A DNA stretch of 64,000 nt from NCBI RefSeq assembly GCF_001625695.1, contig NZ_AUXY01000035.1, positions 1 to 64,000 on the forward strand. The letters are read 5' to 3'. Below are positions 1-7,591 of the stretch, piece by piece. Under the pieces are notes generated by a model. It did no database searches. It was not told the DNA's origin and worked only from the letters and a program-made list of their open reading frames with translations. A program made the translations under genes and the position numbers. This stretch comes from Pseudoalteromonas luteoviolacea H33-S (GTDB lineage Bacteria; Pseudomonadota; Gammaproteobacteria; Enterobacterales; Alteromonadaceae). Every line of letters begins with the position of its first letter. Positions within the stretch are counted from its first letter, which is position 1.

Positions 1-8
1 AGAACAGT

Positions 9-46
9 GTAACTAACTCTTGGTTAGTTACCGCAGCATTGCTGCG
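9..46 (-). other. Two hairpins in a putative rRNA operon leader
   Basis: Two perfect inverted repeats lie downstream (leftward) of the P2 promoter: a 9-bp stem at 9-17/23-31 with a 5-nt loop, and a 6-bp stem at 32-37/41-46 with a 3-nt loop. They would be in the 5' leader of a leftward transcript. Their function is unknown; the rRNA leader reading rests on the promoters to the right. Confidence 0.45.
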
Positions 47-58
47 AAGTGGAGCGCC

Positions 59-86
59 ATATTAACCGCTTCACTTTTAAAGTCAA
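59..86 (-). promoter_or_regulatory. rRNA-type promoter P2, leftward
   Basis: On the minus strand there is a -35 TTGACT (81-86), a 16-bp spacer and a -10 TAATAT (59-64) followed by a GC-rich GGCGCTCC discriminator. The arrangement matches rrn P2 promoters of gammaproteobacteria. It would drive transcription out of the left edge. Confidence 0.7.
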
Positions 87-183
87 CTAGAAAATTTAAT
101 TTTTTAATTAACCTTTCAATTTAACTTTAACCTTCACTTTGCTCTTTGCTTTTGTGCGTATTGCTCCGTGTCAGTGGTTGCGC

Positions 184-211
184 ATTATAGGGAGATTTGA
201 GATTAGCGCAA
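184..211 (-). promoter_or_regulatory. rRNA-type promoter P1, leftward
   Basis: On the minus strand there is a -35 TTGCGC (206-211), a 16-bp spacer and a -10 TATAAT (184-189), followed by GCGCAACCACTGACACGG. That downstream stretch is almost the same as the start region of Escherichia coli rrn P1 promoters (TATAATGCGCCACCACTGAC, from memory). AT-rich DNA upstream of the -35 could be an UP element. The rRNA genes themselves would be outside the window. Confidence 0.8.
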
Positions 212-298
212 GGGCTTTTTTGAATTAATCGAGGGCAACGCGTTCAATCGAACAAATAAAAAACAAGTAGGAAGTTATTTAAACAAAACCGCTTGAAA

Positions 299-328
299 TT
301 AATAAGCCGTACCCTCGAAAGGATACGG
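299..328 (-). terminator. Weak hairpin after the porin gene
   Basis: Inverted repeat at 307-314/321-328, 8 bp with one G-U pair when read on the minus strand, 27 bp past the porin stop codon. It is followed by an AT-rich tail but no clear U-run, so termination efficiency is uncertain. Confidence 0.4.
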
Positions 329-355
329 TATGAAAGGAGTCAAATGAATACTTGA

Positions 356-1294
356 TTAAAACTTGTATTCAATACCTAAACCTAAATAATCTTCTTCTGT
401 TCCAGCATCTTCATCAACTGAAGAATAGAAGGCATATAGTTTTGTTGCTTTCGCTAGCTTATGGTCAATACCAATACTAATACCATCTACGTCTTTCGAT
501 GCGGCAGCATCGAAGTCAATCATTTGATACTGAATCTTAACTGTGTTTGCACCAAAGCTATATGCAGCATTTAATAGGAAACCATCAGCAGTGCCTGTTC
601 CATCTACTTTTTCTTGTTTTTGATACATAGCACCCAGTTTTAAATCGTCTGTTGCTTTATACTGACCTGATAAACGCAGTGCATCATACCCTTTCACTTC
701 ACTGTCACCTGCAAGCGCAACATAGAACTTAGACTTTTTAAGCTTAGAATCACCATAAGTAATTGCGCCTGAGTAGCCATTTTCGCCGTCAGTACCATCT
801 TCCGCAATAAATGTGCCTAAAACTTTAAAGCCGTTGTAGCTTGCAGATTTAAATGAAAGTGAATCTCCTAGGCGGTTTTCACCTTTCCAAATATTTTTGA
901 TATCTGCTTCTAAGTCATTAAATTGATCAAGCTTACCTTGAGAAAGTTTAAATGCAGTGTCATTACGACCAATTACAACTTCACCATATTTGCCTTTTAA
1001 ACCGACATATTGGTTACGAGCTGTAATATTGTCATCATCCCCTTTTGAGTCAGCATCTGATACATCAACTTGGAATTCTAGCTTGTAGATTACTTCAAGT
1101 CCTGAGTCTAACTTTTCAGAACCTTTAAAACCAAAACGTGAAGCATTGCTTTTCACTTCAGTAAATGAGCCGTCTCCTTCATCAGAAGATTGTACAGACA
1201 AGTTAGCTTTACCATATACATCAACATCGGCATAAGCGTTCAAAGATAGACCACTAAGAATCGAAAGTAGTAATGCTGATTTGGTCAGTTTCAT
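356..1294 (-). CDS. Gram-negative general porin (OmpC/Porin_4 type)
   Basis: This 312-residue outer-membrane protein should form a trimeric beta-barrel channel for small hydrophilic solutes. It has a classical signal peptide (MKLTKSALLLSILSG...NAYA, about 22 residues), and the mature start DVDVYGKANLS is typical of the family. Alternating amphipathic strands run throughout, with a terminal YKF whose last Phe is the usual barrel-assembly signal. GAGGAA lies just before the ATG. Residues around 80-160 are rich in Asp and Lys, as in porin loops. It is monocistronic, and its substrate preference cannot be read from the sequence. Confidence 0.87.
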   Translation of the reverse strand: MKLTKSALLLSILSGLSLNAYADVDVYGKANLSVQSSDEGDGSFTEVKSNASRFGFKGSEKLDSGLEVIYKLEFQVDVSDADSKGDDDNITARNQYVGLKGKYGEVVIGRNDTAFKLSQGKLDQFNDLEADIKNIWKGENRLGDSLSFKSASYNGFKVLGTFIAEDGTDGENGYSGAITYGDSKLKKSKFYVALAGDSEVKGYDALRLSGQYKATDDLKLGAMYQKQEKVDGTGTADGFLLNAAYSFGANTVKIQYQMIDFDAAASKDVDGISIGIDHKLAKATKLYAFYSSVDEDAGTEEDYLGLGIEYKF

Positions 1295-1459
1295 GTGTAT
1301 TTCCTCAATATCGCAACACGTAATTTATTAGACAGGCGCAGTCTGCCAGTACTAAGTGACAGAAATATTACACACAAAATAAAAATGACATTTTATTGAA
1401 ACTGAAAATTCAGCTCTGTGTCATAAATAGGTAATCTTAAGTAAAACACTAAATTGAGT

Positions 1460-2308
1460 TTACTCAGCAATCGAAGCTAATAGATTTACGACTGTTTCTA
1501 TGTGCTCTAACTGCTCATTCCCTTTATGATACGCAACATAAACATCTCGAAAGCAGCACTCCACAGATTCAACAAAAAACAGCTGTTGCTTTTGCATGAA
1601 ATCTGCCGCGAGCTGCTTAGGCAAAAATGCTGAACCACCACATTGCAAAATAAGCTCTAGGGCAATACGTCCAGTGCTCGTGCGAAAATATGGAGGCTTC
1701 CCCCCATCACATCGCTTCGTATGCCAAAGTGAAAACGCGTTTCCCCAATCGACATACACATACTGCTTGCCAAAAAAGTCATCTTTATTTGTATATTTAA
1801 AAGTACTGACTGGAATTATAGACAAATTTTTAACTTGTCTAACGATTAATTCATCTACCTTTGGAGGGTCAAATAGCACTGCTATATCTAAAGCTCGCTC
1901 TAACAGCAACCGGACACACTCTTGCTGAGCTCTCACTTCTGCCACCAATGACACATCTGGCATTGATGAGACAATCTGGTTAATACCAAAATGTAAATAG
2001 GCATCCCACACATTAGCCGTACCAGAAAGTGAGAGCTGTTGCTGCCTATTATTTGCCAATGCCACATCCATTTTTGCTCTATGCATTGCAGTTAAAAGCA
2101 TCTTTGCATGAGACAAAAACCTTTCCCCGGGGACCGTTAACTGAATGTTATTCCGTTGACGTACAAATAACTCGACACCTAAGTTTTGCTCAAGCTGCCT
2201 AATCCTAAAGCTCACAGCAGATTGTGTAATATACAAGTTTTCTGCTGCACGCCCAAAATGACGAGTTTGTGAAACTTCGACAAAAGTTTTTAATAGTTCC
2301 TTATCCAT
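1460..2308 (-). CDS. hdfR: LysR-family regulator HdfR
   Basis: A 282-residue LysR-type transcription factor with an N-terminal winged helix (about residues 1-60) and a ligand-binding domain behind it. The start MDKELLKTFVEVSQTRHF and the stretch LYITQSAVSFRIRQLE resemble E. coli HdfR closely as I remember it. HdfR represses the flhDC flagellar master operon in E. coli. The divergent maoP neighbour reproduces the E. coli hdfR/maoP pair, which supports orthology. The target in this organism is unknown. An AGGGGA Shine-Dalgarno precedes the ATG. Confidence 0.82.
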   Translation of the reverse strand: MDKELLKTFVEVSQTRHFGRAAENLYITQSAVSFRIRQLEQNLGVELFVRQRNNIQLTVPGERFLSHAKMLLTAMHRAKMDVALANNRQQQLSLSGTANVWDAYLHFGINQIVSSMPDVSLVAEVRAQQECVRLLLERALDIAVLFDPPKVDELIVRQVKNLSIIPVSTFKYTNKDDFFGKQYVYVDWGNAFSLWHTKRCDGGKPPYFRTSTGRIALELILQCGGSAFLPKQLAADFMQKQQLFFVESVECCFRDVYVAYHKGNEQLEHIETVVNLLASIAE

Positions 2309-2392
2309 TCCCCTACCTTTCTATCAAAATTATTCGTTTAAAAAAGCGGCTTTGTTGGTTCATACTTTTTCAAACAATGTGAGGAAAACATC

Positions 2393-2767
2393 ATGGATAT
2401 GACTATAGCTGAATTAAAAGAAGCTTTTGCTGCACCTAAGCCCTTTTATGATGATAAGAACTTCCCTAGAGGATTTTCTAGAAGTGGACACTTTACATTA
2501 TTGGAGTCAGAGCTTTTGCAACAACACGGATACCTCTTGACGCAGTTATTTGAGCAAAAACTTAAGCCCAAAAACACGACCCAGCAGCAGTTTGTTATTA
2601 CATTTTTAAATCATAAGCAGCCTACTAACCGCATCGAGAAGGTTTGGGCAAAGTATTTAGACTTAACGACCCGCAAACACAAAGTACATACTTTAAGTAT
2701 CCAAAAGCCACTTGCTCATGTTCAAAATAAAAGCGAACCGCAAGAGGTTGAACCAAGCCTTGAGTAA
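2393..2767 (+). CDS. maoP: MaoP (DUF413/YifE family), macrodomain Ori organisation protein
   Basis: A 124-residue small soluble protein. The segments FYDDKNFPRGFSRSGHFT, LLQQHGY, RIEKVWAKY and KHKVHTLS match the DUF413 family, whose E. coli member MaoP (YifE) acts with the DNA site maoS to constrain the Ori macrodomain of the chromosome. It is divergent from hdfR with 84 bp between the starts, the same arrangement as in E. coli. GAGGA lies 8 nt before the ATG. The C-terminal tail (after about residue 105) is charged and poorly conserved. Confidence 0.85.
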   Translation: MDMTIAELKEAFAAPKPFYDDKNFPRGFSRSGHFTLLESELLQQHGYLLTQLFEQKLKPKNTTQQQFVITFLNHKQPTNRIEKVWAKYLDLTTRKHKVHTLSIQKPLAHVQNKSEPQEVEPSLE

Positions 2768-2945
2768 CTTTAATTAAAAATACAGATGCTCTATTAGAAT
2801 TAGTAAAAACGCTGTTTGTTGATAGAGTTTCTTTTGAATGCTGATTTTTAATTTAGGTCTTTAGATATGAATCTTAATTTCTTCATTGCTTTTTTAGCAC
2901 TTTCAGTTAAAACTGAAGTAAAGAAAAGCTCTTAAGGTTGTGCAT

Positions 2946-4181
2946 GTGTTGAGAAAAGTGCTGATAATAGAAGACACACCAACTATCGCAAAAGTCCAAA
3001 AACACATCGCAAGTTCAGTCGGGTACGATGTTGATGTGGCCACGACGCTGGAAAGCGCAAAGCGACTCATCAACGACCACAACTATTTCTGTGCTGTTGT
3101 AGATTTTGTATTGCCCGATGCAGCTAACGGCGAAGCCATCCCCTATACAGTCAAAGCAAATATTCCTACAATCGTGATGACGGGAAACTTAGAATCAAGT
3201 ACCCGAGATACAGTTGATAAATACCCAGTCATTGATTACATCACCAAAGAAAACAAGCAAGCCTATCAGTATCTAAAAAGGCAACTACAACGGCTACCGC
3301 GAAACGAGCAAGTTAAAGTACTTGTTGTTGATGATTCAGCTGCCACTAGAAGACATATTAGCTCATTGTTGCAAAGGCATAAGTATCAAGTTTACGTCGC
3401 TGAAGATGGGATAAAGGCGTTAGCAACTTTGAATGATCACCCGGATATAGATGTCATTATTACAGATAATGAAATGCCAAATATGCGTGGTGAAGAGCTT
3501 TGCGCAGAAATAAGGCGCTTATACAGCAATGACGATAAAGCAATCATTGGTATTTCAGGCACAGACAATGCCTACTTGTCAGCGCGTTTTTTGAAAAGCG
3601 GTGCAAATGATTATTTACGTAAACCTTTTAACCCCGAAGAATTTTATTGCAGGCTAAGCCAAAACGTCGATATGTTAGAAAACATAGCCACAATTCGGCG
3701 CCAAGCTAACACCGATTATTTAACCCAGTTACCAAATAGGCGATATTTTTTTGAACACGCAAGTAAGCAATTAACAATGAATAGCCGCCAAAATCATGGC
3801 TGTATGTTAGCCATGGTTGACATTGACTTCTTTAAAAAAATAAATGACCAGCACGGACATGATGCTGGTGATAAAGTACTGCAATCTATTGGTGAGTGTT
3901 TCGAAAAATTCTTTGAACACGATTTATACGCAAGGCTCGGCGGAGAAGAGTTTGCAGTATTATTCCGTTCACAAGACAGTCAGAAAAATACTCAACAATT
4001 AGAACAATTCAGACTATTTTTAGAAAAAAATAGTAGCTCTTTGACGCCTTACCATATTCCATTTACCGTCTCAATTGGTGTTGCAGACAAAGTAATCGAA
4101 AGCATCGACCCCTTAATAAAAATTGCAGACGAAAAGCTTTACATAGCGAAAGAATCTGGACGAAATCAAATAGCCTTCTAA
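2946..4181 (+). CDS. Response regulator with two receiver domains and a GGDEF diguanylate cyclase
   Basis: About 411 residues with the order REC-REC-GGDEF. REC1 keeps ED (IIEDTPT), the phospho-Asp (VVDFVLPDA) and Lys (YITKE). REC2 keeps DD (VVDDSAA), Asp (IITDNEMP) and Lys (LRKPF). The cyclase domain has DIDFFKKINDQHGHDAGD and an intact GGEEF, so it should make cyclic di-GMP. The inhibitory I-site RxxD is replaced by FEHD. The GTG at 2946 is preferred because AAGG (2934-2937) lies 8 nt upstream; the GTG at 2940 is too close. No cognate kinase is adjacent, and it follows maoP by about 180 bp. Confidence 0.88.
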   Translation: MLRKVLIIEDTPTIAKVQKHIASSVGYDVDVATTLESAKRLINDHNYFCAVVDFVLPDAANGEAIPYTVKANIPTIVMTGNLESSTRDTVDKYPVIDYITKENKQAYQYLKRQLQRLPRNEQVKVLVVDDSAATRRHISSLLQRHKYQVYVAEDGIKALATLNDHPDIDVIITDNEMPNMRGEELCAEIRRLYSNDDKAIIGISGTDNAYLSARFLKSGANDYLRKPFNPEEFYCRLSQNVDMLENIATIRRQANTDYLTQLPNRRYFFEHASKQLTMNSRQNHGCMLAMVDIDFFKKINDQHGHDAGDKVLQSIGECFEKFFEHDLYARLGGEEFAVLFRSQDSQKNTQQLEQFRLFLEKNSSSLTPYHIPFTVSIGVADKVIESIDPLIKIADEKLYIAKESGRNQIAF

Positions 4182-4224
4182 TTAAACATTGGTGTGAGTT
4201 AGAAGGCCACATATCACGAAAAGT

Positions 4225-5127
4225 TTATTGCATAGTTGAACTATTCGACTTACTTGCTTTCAACGAGTCAAAGCTAAAAAGTAACAACGCGCCCCAGATA
4301 AAAGCAAAGGTCACAGCTCTTTCCATATCAAATGATTCACCATAAAAAATAACGGCTAACATAAGCATTAAACTTGGCCCGATATACTGGAAAAAGCCCA
4401 GTGTAGAGTACGGCAGCCTTTTTGCCGCAGCTGTAAAGCTTAGCAATGGCAGTGTTGTTACCACACCTGCGGCAATAAGTAGCAAGTTTAGCTCTAAACT
4501 GTTGGTAAACATATCACTTGTCGGGCTAGGCATCATAACAAACCAATAAATGGCGGCTATTGGGAGTAGAATGGCTGATTCAATCAACAGTCCTGATAAG
4601 GACTCCACTGCCATTTTTTTCCTTAAGAGGCCATATATTGCAAAAGAGCATGCCAGCGAAACAGCAATATAAGGGAAAGACCCAAAGCTAATCAATTGCA
4701 CCAAGACTCCCGTAGATGCAAGCAATACAGCAACCTTTTGAGCAGCTCTTAACCTTTCAGATAAAAATAGCATGCCAAGAAAAACATTTAATAGAGGGTT
4801 AATGTAGTAACCTAAGCTTGCATCAAGCATGTAACCGTTATTAACCGCCCATATGAACAATCCCCAGTTAAAGCCAAGTAATAATGCGGTAACTGTAAGC
4901 ATCATTAAGAGCTTAGGGTTAACCAAAATACTACGCACTTTACGCCAATTATTTCGAAGCCCTATTACAACCAACACAAAAAGAACGGACCATACGACAC
5001 GGTGCACAAGGATTTCGAGCGCGTCAACTTGCTCGATAGACTTAAAATAGATAGGTGCTAAGCCCCACATAATAAAGGCGAGTGTTGCATATATATAGCC
5101 TTGCTTCGCCTGAGAATCACCCGTCAT
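4225..5127 (-). CDS. rarD: RarD/EamA-family permease
   Basis: A 300-residue inner-membrane protein of the drug/metabolite transporter superfamily, with about ten hydrophobic segments and two EamA repeats. The N-terminal YIYATLAFIMWGLAPIYFK and LVHRVVWS are characteristic of RarD. Its natural substrate is unknown; the chloramphenicol link of the name comes from Pseudomonas. The ATG at 5127 is chosen because GGGGAAG lies 4 nt upstream; an in-frame ATG at 5151 lacks a ribosome site. It is divergent from recQ. Confidence 0.83.
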   Translation of the reverse strand: MTGDSQAKQGYIYATLAFIMWGLAPIYFKSIEQVDALEILVHRVVWSVLFVLVVIGLRNNWRKVRSILVNPKLLMMLTVTALLLGFNWGLFIWAVNNGYMLDASLGYYINPLLNVFLGMLFLSERLRAAQKVAVLLASTGVLVQLISFGSFPYIAVSLACSFAIYGLLRKKMAVESLSGLLIESAILLPIAAIYWFVMMPSPTSDMFTNSLELNLLLIAAGVVTTLPLLSFTAAAKRLPYSTLGFFQYIGPSLMLMLAVIFYGESFDMERAVTFAFIWGALLLFSFDSLKASKSNSSTMQ

Positions 5128-5359
5128 TTCACTTCCCCAATTACCACCCATATGCGATGAAGGCGAGCATTATACAGATATAAAGAGGTATCACCATGCT
5201 GGTTTAAAATTAACACTAACTAGGTAAGCATTGCGTTCTTTACAATGGTGTATCGTTCTCCTGCCATCAAAACTCCTTCTATACCTTTTGACATATACAT
5301 CCCTGCAATTAGATTTGATTAAAAGTCCCGCAGGCCGACTTAAGAATAAGCATAAAAGG

Positions 5360-5388
5360 AAGACAATTACACTAAAACACTCTAAAAT
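5360..5388 (+). promoter_or_regulatory. Possible recQ promoter
   Basis: AAGACA (5360-5365), a 17-bp spacer and TAAAAT (5383-5388) with a GCGC discriminator. The predicted transcription start would fall almost on the favoured ATG at 5396, so either the message is nearly leaderless or the promoter is elsewhere. Confidence 0.35.
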
Positions 5389-5395
5389 GCGCGCA

Positions 5396-7210
5396 ATGGA
5401 AACGCTAGCAACTCAACAATCGTTAACGCCCAAATCGGTGCTGAAAGAGTATTTCGGCTACACCACATTCCGTACGGGACAACAAGAAACTATCGAAGCA
5501 TGCCTCAGTGGGCGTGACAGCTTAGTATTACTTCCAACTGGCGGAGGCAAATCTCTATGCTATCAAGTCCCAGCACTGATGCTACCTGGGGTAACTATCG
5601 TTATCTCTCCCCTTATTTCTCTTATGCAGGACCAAGTAGCTCAATTACAAGCACAAGGTATTGCCGCTGAGTTTGTGAATAACAGTGTTGAGTGGCAGCA
5701 GCAGCAGCAAATCTATCAGCGACTGCACGCTGGTGAAATAAAACTGCTTTATGTTGCTCCAGAAAAAGTATTACAAAGAGAGTTTTTAGAACGCTTAAGT
5801 AGCTTACCGTTAGCCTTGTTCGCTATTGATGAAGCGCATTGCGTATCTCATTGGGGGCACGACTTTCGACCTCATTATTGTCGGCTTAATGAGTTAAAGC
5901 AAGCGTTCCCAACCGTGCCCACCATGGCATTGACTGCAACAGCTGATATGGCAACGAGAAATGACATAGTTCAGCAGCTGCAATTAAACAACCCATTTAT
6001 CCATACCGGCAGTTTTGATCGTCCAAATATACGCTACACAATTGAAGAAAAGTTCAAACCACTTTCTCAGTTAATGCGATATTTAAAAACTCAGAAAGGC
6101 CAGAGCGGGATCATTTATTGTTCTAGCCGAAGGCGAGTAGATGAAATCGCTGAAAAACTGTCTGAAGGTGGGTTTAACGCTGCAGCGTATCATGCTGGCA
6201 TGGACAATGAACAACGTCAATTTGTACAAAATGCGTTTGCGCGAGACGATGTACAAATTGTTGTTGCAACAGTTGCATTTGGCATGGGGATCAACAAACC
6301 CAATGTCAGATTCGTCCTGCACTACGATATTCCCAAAAGCATAGAGTCTTATTATCAAGAGACTGGACGAGCAGGCAGAGATGGGCTTGCGGCAGAAGCC
6401 ATCATGTACTTTGATCCTGCCGATATCGGTCGAGTCAGACGTTTCTTTGAAGATATTCCTAATGAGCAACGCCGCAAAGTCGAACAGCAAAGATTTAATG
6501 CCATGGCTAACTTCGCTGAAGCGCAAACTTGCCGTCGACAGATATTATTAAATTATTTTAGTGAATATCAAAGAGAGCCTTGTGGTAACTGTGATATTTG
6601 TTTGAATCCGCCCAAACACTTTGATGCAACCATCGTTGCACAAAAGGCTTTATCTTGTGTATACCGAGCTGAACAACGTTTTGGATTGGGCTATATCGTG
6701 GACTTGTTGCGTGGCGCTAACACCGCGCGGATCCGTGACAATCAACATCACAATCTTAGTACATACGGTATAGGTAAAGACCAAAGCAATGAATATTGGT
6801 TGAGCGTGTTAAGACAGCTTATACACCATGGCTTATTATCTCAAGACATTACACAAGGCGCGACTTTAAAACTTACAGAAGCAGCCAGAGCAGTATTAAA
6901 AGGCGAGTATGTATTAAACTTGGCTGAACCGAGATTGCAAGCCAGTCACGTATATCAAGATAAACTCGCTCAGTTTAATTATGATAGGAAACTCTTTGCA
7001 AAACTTCGTAGCCTGCGCAAAGAGTTGGCAGATCAGGATGATGTGCCACCTTATGTTGTATTTAATGATAAAACACTTGCAGAAATGGCTCAGAAAATGC
7101 CAACAGATGACAGTGACTTCTTAAAAGTGTCAGGTGTCGGTTTTACCAAGCTCACGAAATATGGTGCGCCATTTATGCAATTAATTCGCAATTATTTAGC
7201 CGCAGAATAG
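5396..7210 (+). CDS. recQ: ATP-dependent DNA helicase RecQ
   Basis: A superfamily 2 3'-5' helicase for recombination and fork repair. From the ATG at 5396 it is 604 residues, close to E. coli RecQ (about 609). Motif I is LPTGGGKSLCYQ (about 47-57), the DEAH box is at 145-148 followed by the RecQ loop CVSHWGHDFRP, and motif VI is QETGRAGRDG. The zinc-binding cysteines are C(x16)C-GNCDIC. The winged helix and C-terminal HRDC domain (YVVFNDKTLAEMAQ) are present. An upstream in-frame extension to 5231 has no family similarity, so it was dropped. The start codon is uncertain because no good Shine-Dalgarno is close. Confidence 0.9.
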   Translation: METLATQQSLTPKSVLKEYFGYTTFRTGQQETIEACLSGRDSLVLLPTGGGKSLCYQVPALMLPGVTIVISPLISLMQDQVAQLQAQGIAAEFVNNSVEWQQQQQIYQRLHAGEIKLLYVAPEKVLQREFLERLSSLPLALFAIDEAHCVSHWGHDFRPHYCRLNELKQAFPTVPTMALTATADMATRNDIVQQLQLNNPFIHTGSFDRPNIRYTIEEKFKPLSQLMRYLKTQKGQSGIIYCSSRRRVDEIAEKLSEGGFNAAAYHAGMDNEQRQFVQNAFARDDVQIVVATVAFGMGINKPNVRFVLHYDIPKSIESYYQETGRAGRDGLAAEAIMYFDPADIGRVRRFFEDIPNEQRRKVEQQRFNAMANFAEAQTCRRQILLNYFSEYQREPCGNCDICLNPPKHFDATIVAQKALSCVYRAEQRFGLGYIVDLLRGANTARIRDNQHHNLSTYGIGKDQSNEYWLSVLRQLIHHGLLSQDITQGATLKLTEAARAVLKGEYVLNLAEPRLQASHVYQDKLAQFNYDRKLFAKLRSLRKELADQDDVPPYVVFNDKTLAEMAQKMPTDDSDFLKVSGVGFTKLTKYGAPFMQLIRNYLAAE

Positions 7211-7221
7211 CAGAGGACCGC

Positions 7222-7521
7222 ATGACGAATATCATTCAGCTAGATGATGAAAATACCTTGCAAGTCATACCGAGTTTGTTTCCTGATAGTGATGATTTTG
7301 AATTATGGGGAAGTATATTTCTTGCAATTGATAAGTTGCAAACGATAGAGTTTAACGAAGGTGCAGACCGCCACCAATGGCGCTTTTCTTATTTACAGCA
7401 ATCATTTTCACTCAACTTTGAATATTACAGCGAAAGCATTTGGATCACACCAGAAGGCACTGAAGCAACAAATCTGTTATCTAGCCTCCATGAACACTTT
7501 TGTTTGAATTTACAACAATAA
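7222..7521 (+). CDS. Small conserved protein, possibly DUF3630
   Basis: A 99-residue soluble protein starting 11 bp after the recQ stop codon, with AGAGGA 4 nt before its ATG, so it is probably cotranscribed with recQ. It is acidic, with an alternating pattern (HQWRFSYLQQSFSLNFEYYSESIWI) that suggests a small beta-rich fold and no membrane segment. From memory, a DUF3630 protein follows recQ in related marine genera, and this fits by size and place. Its function is unknown, and a role linked to RecQ is only a guess from position. Confidence 0.65.
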   Translation: MTNIIQLDDENTLQVIPSLFPDSDDFELWGSIFLAIDKLQTIEFNEGADRHQWRFSYLQQSFSLNFEYYSESIWITPEGTEATNLLSSLHEHFCLNLQQ

Positions 7522-7591
7522 GATAGACTTGCCTAAGCAGGTATGCCTAACATAAGCCATACTGATTATAACAGTGGCGTTAGGCGTATTT

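Noticed and set aside
1596..1928. 110-codon plus-strand ORF inside hdfR
   Set aside because: It lies wholly antisense to a well-supported LysR gene.
5231..5395. N-terminal extension of RecQ to 5231
   Set aside because: The extra 55 residues match nothing in RecQ, and family length fits the internal ATG.
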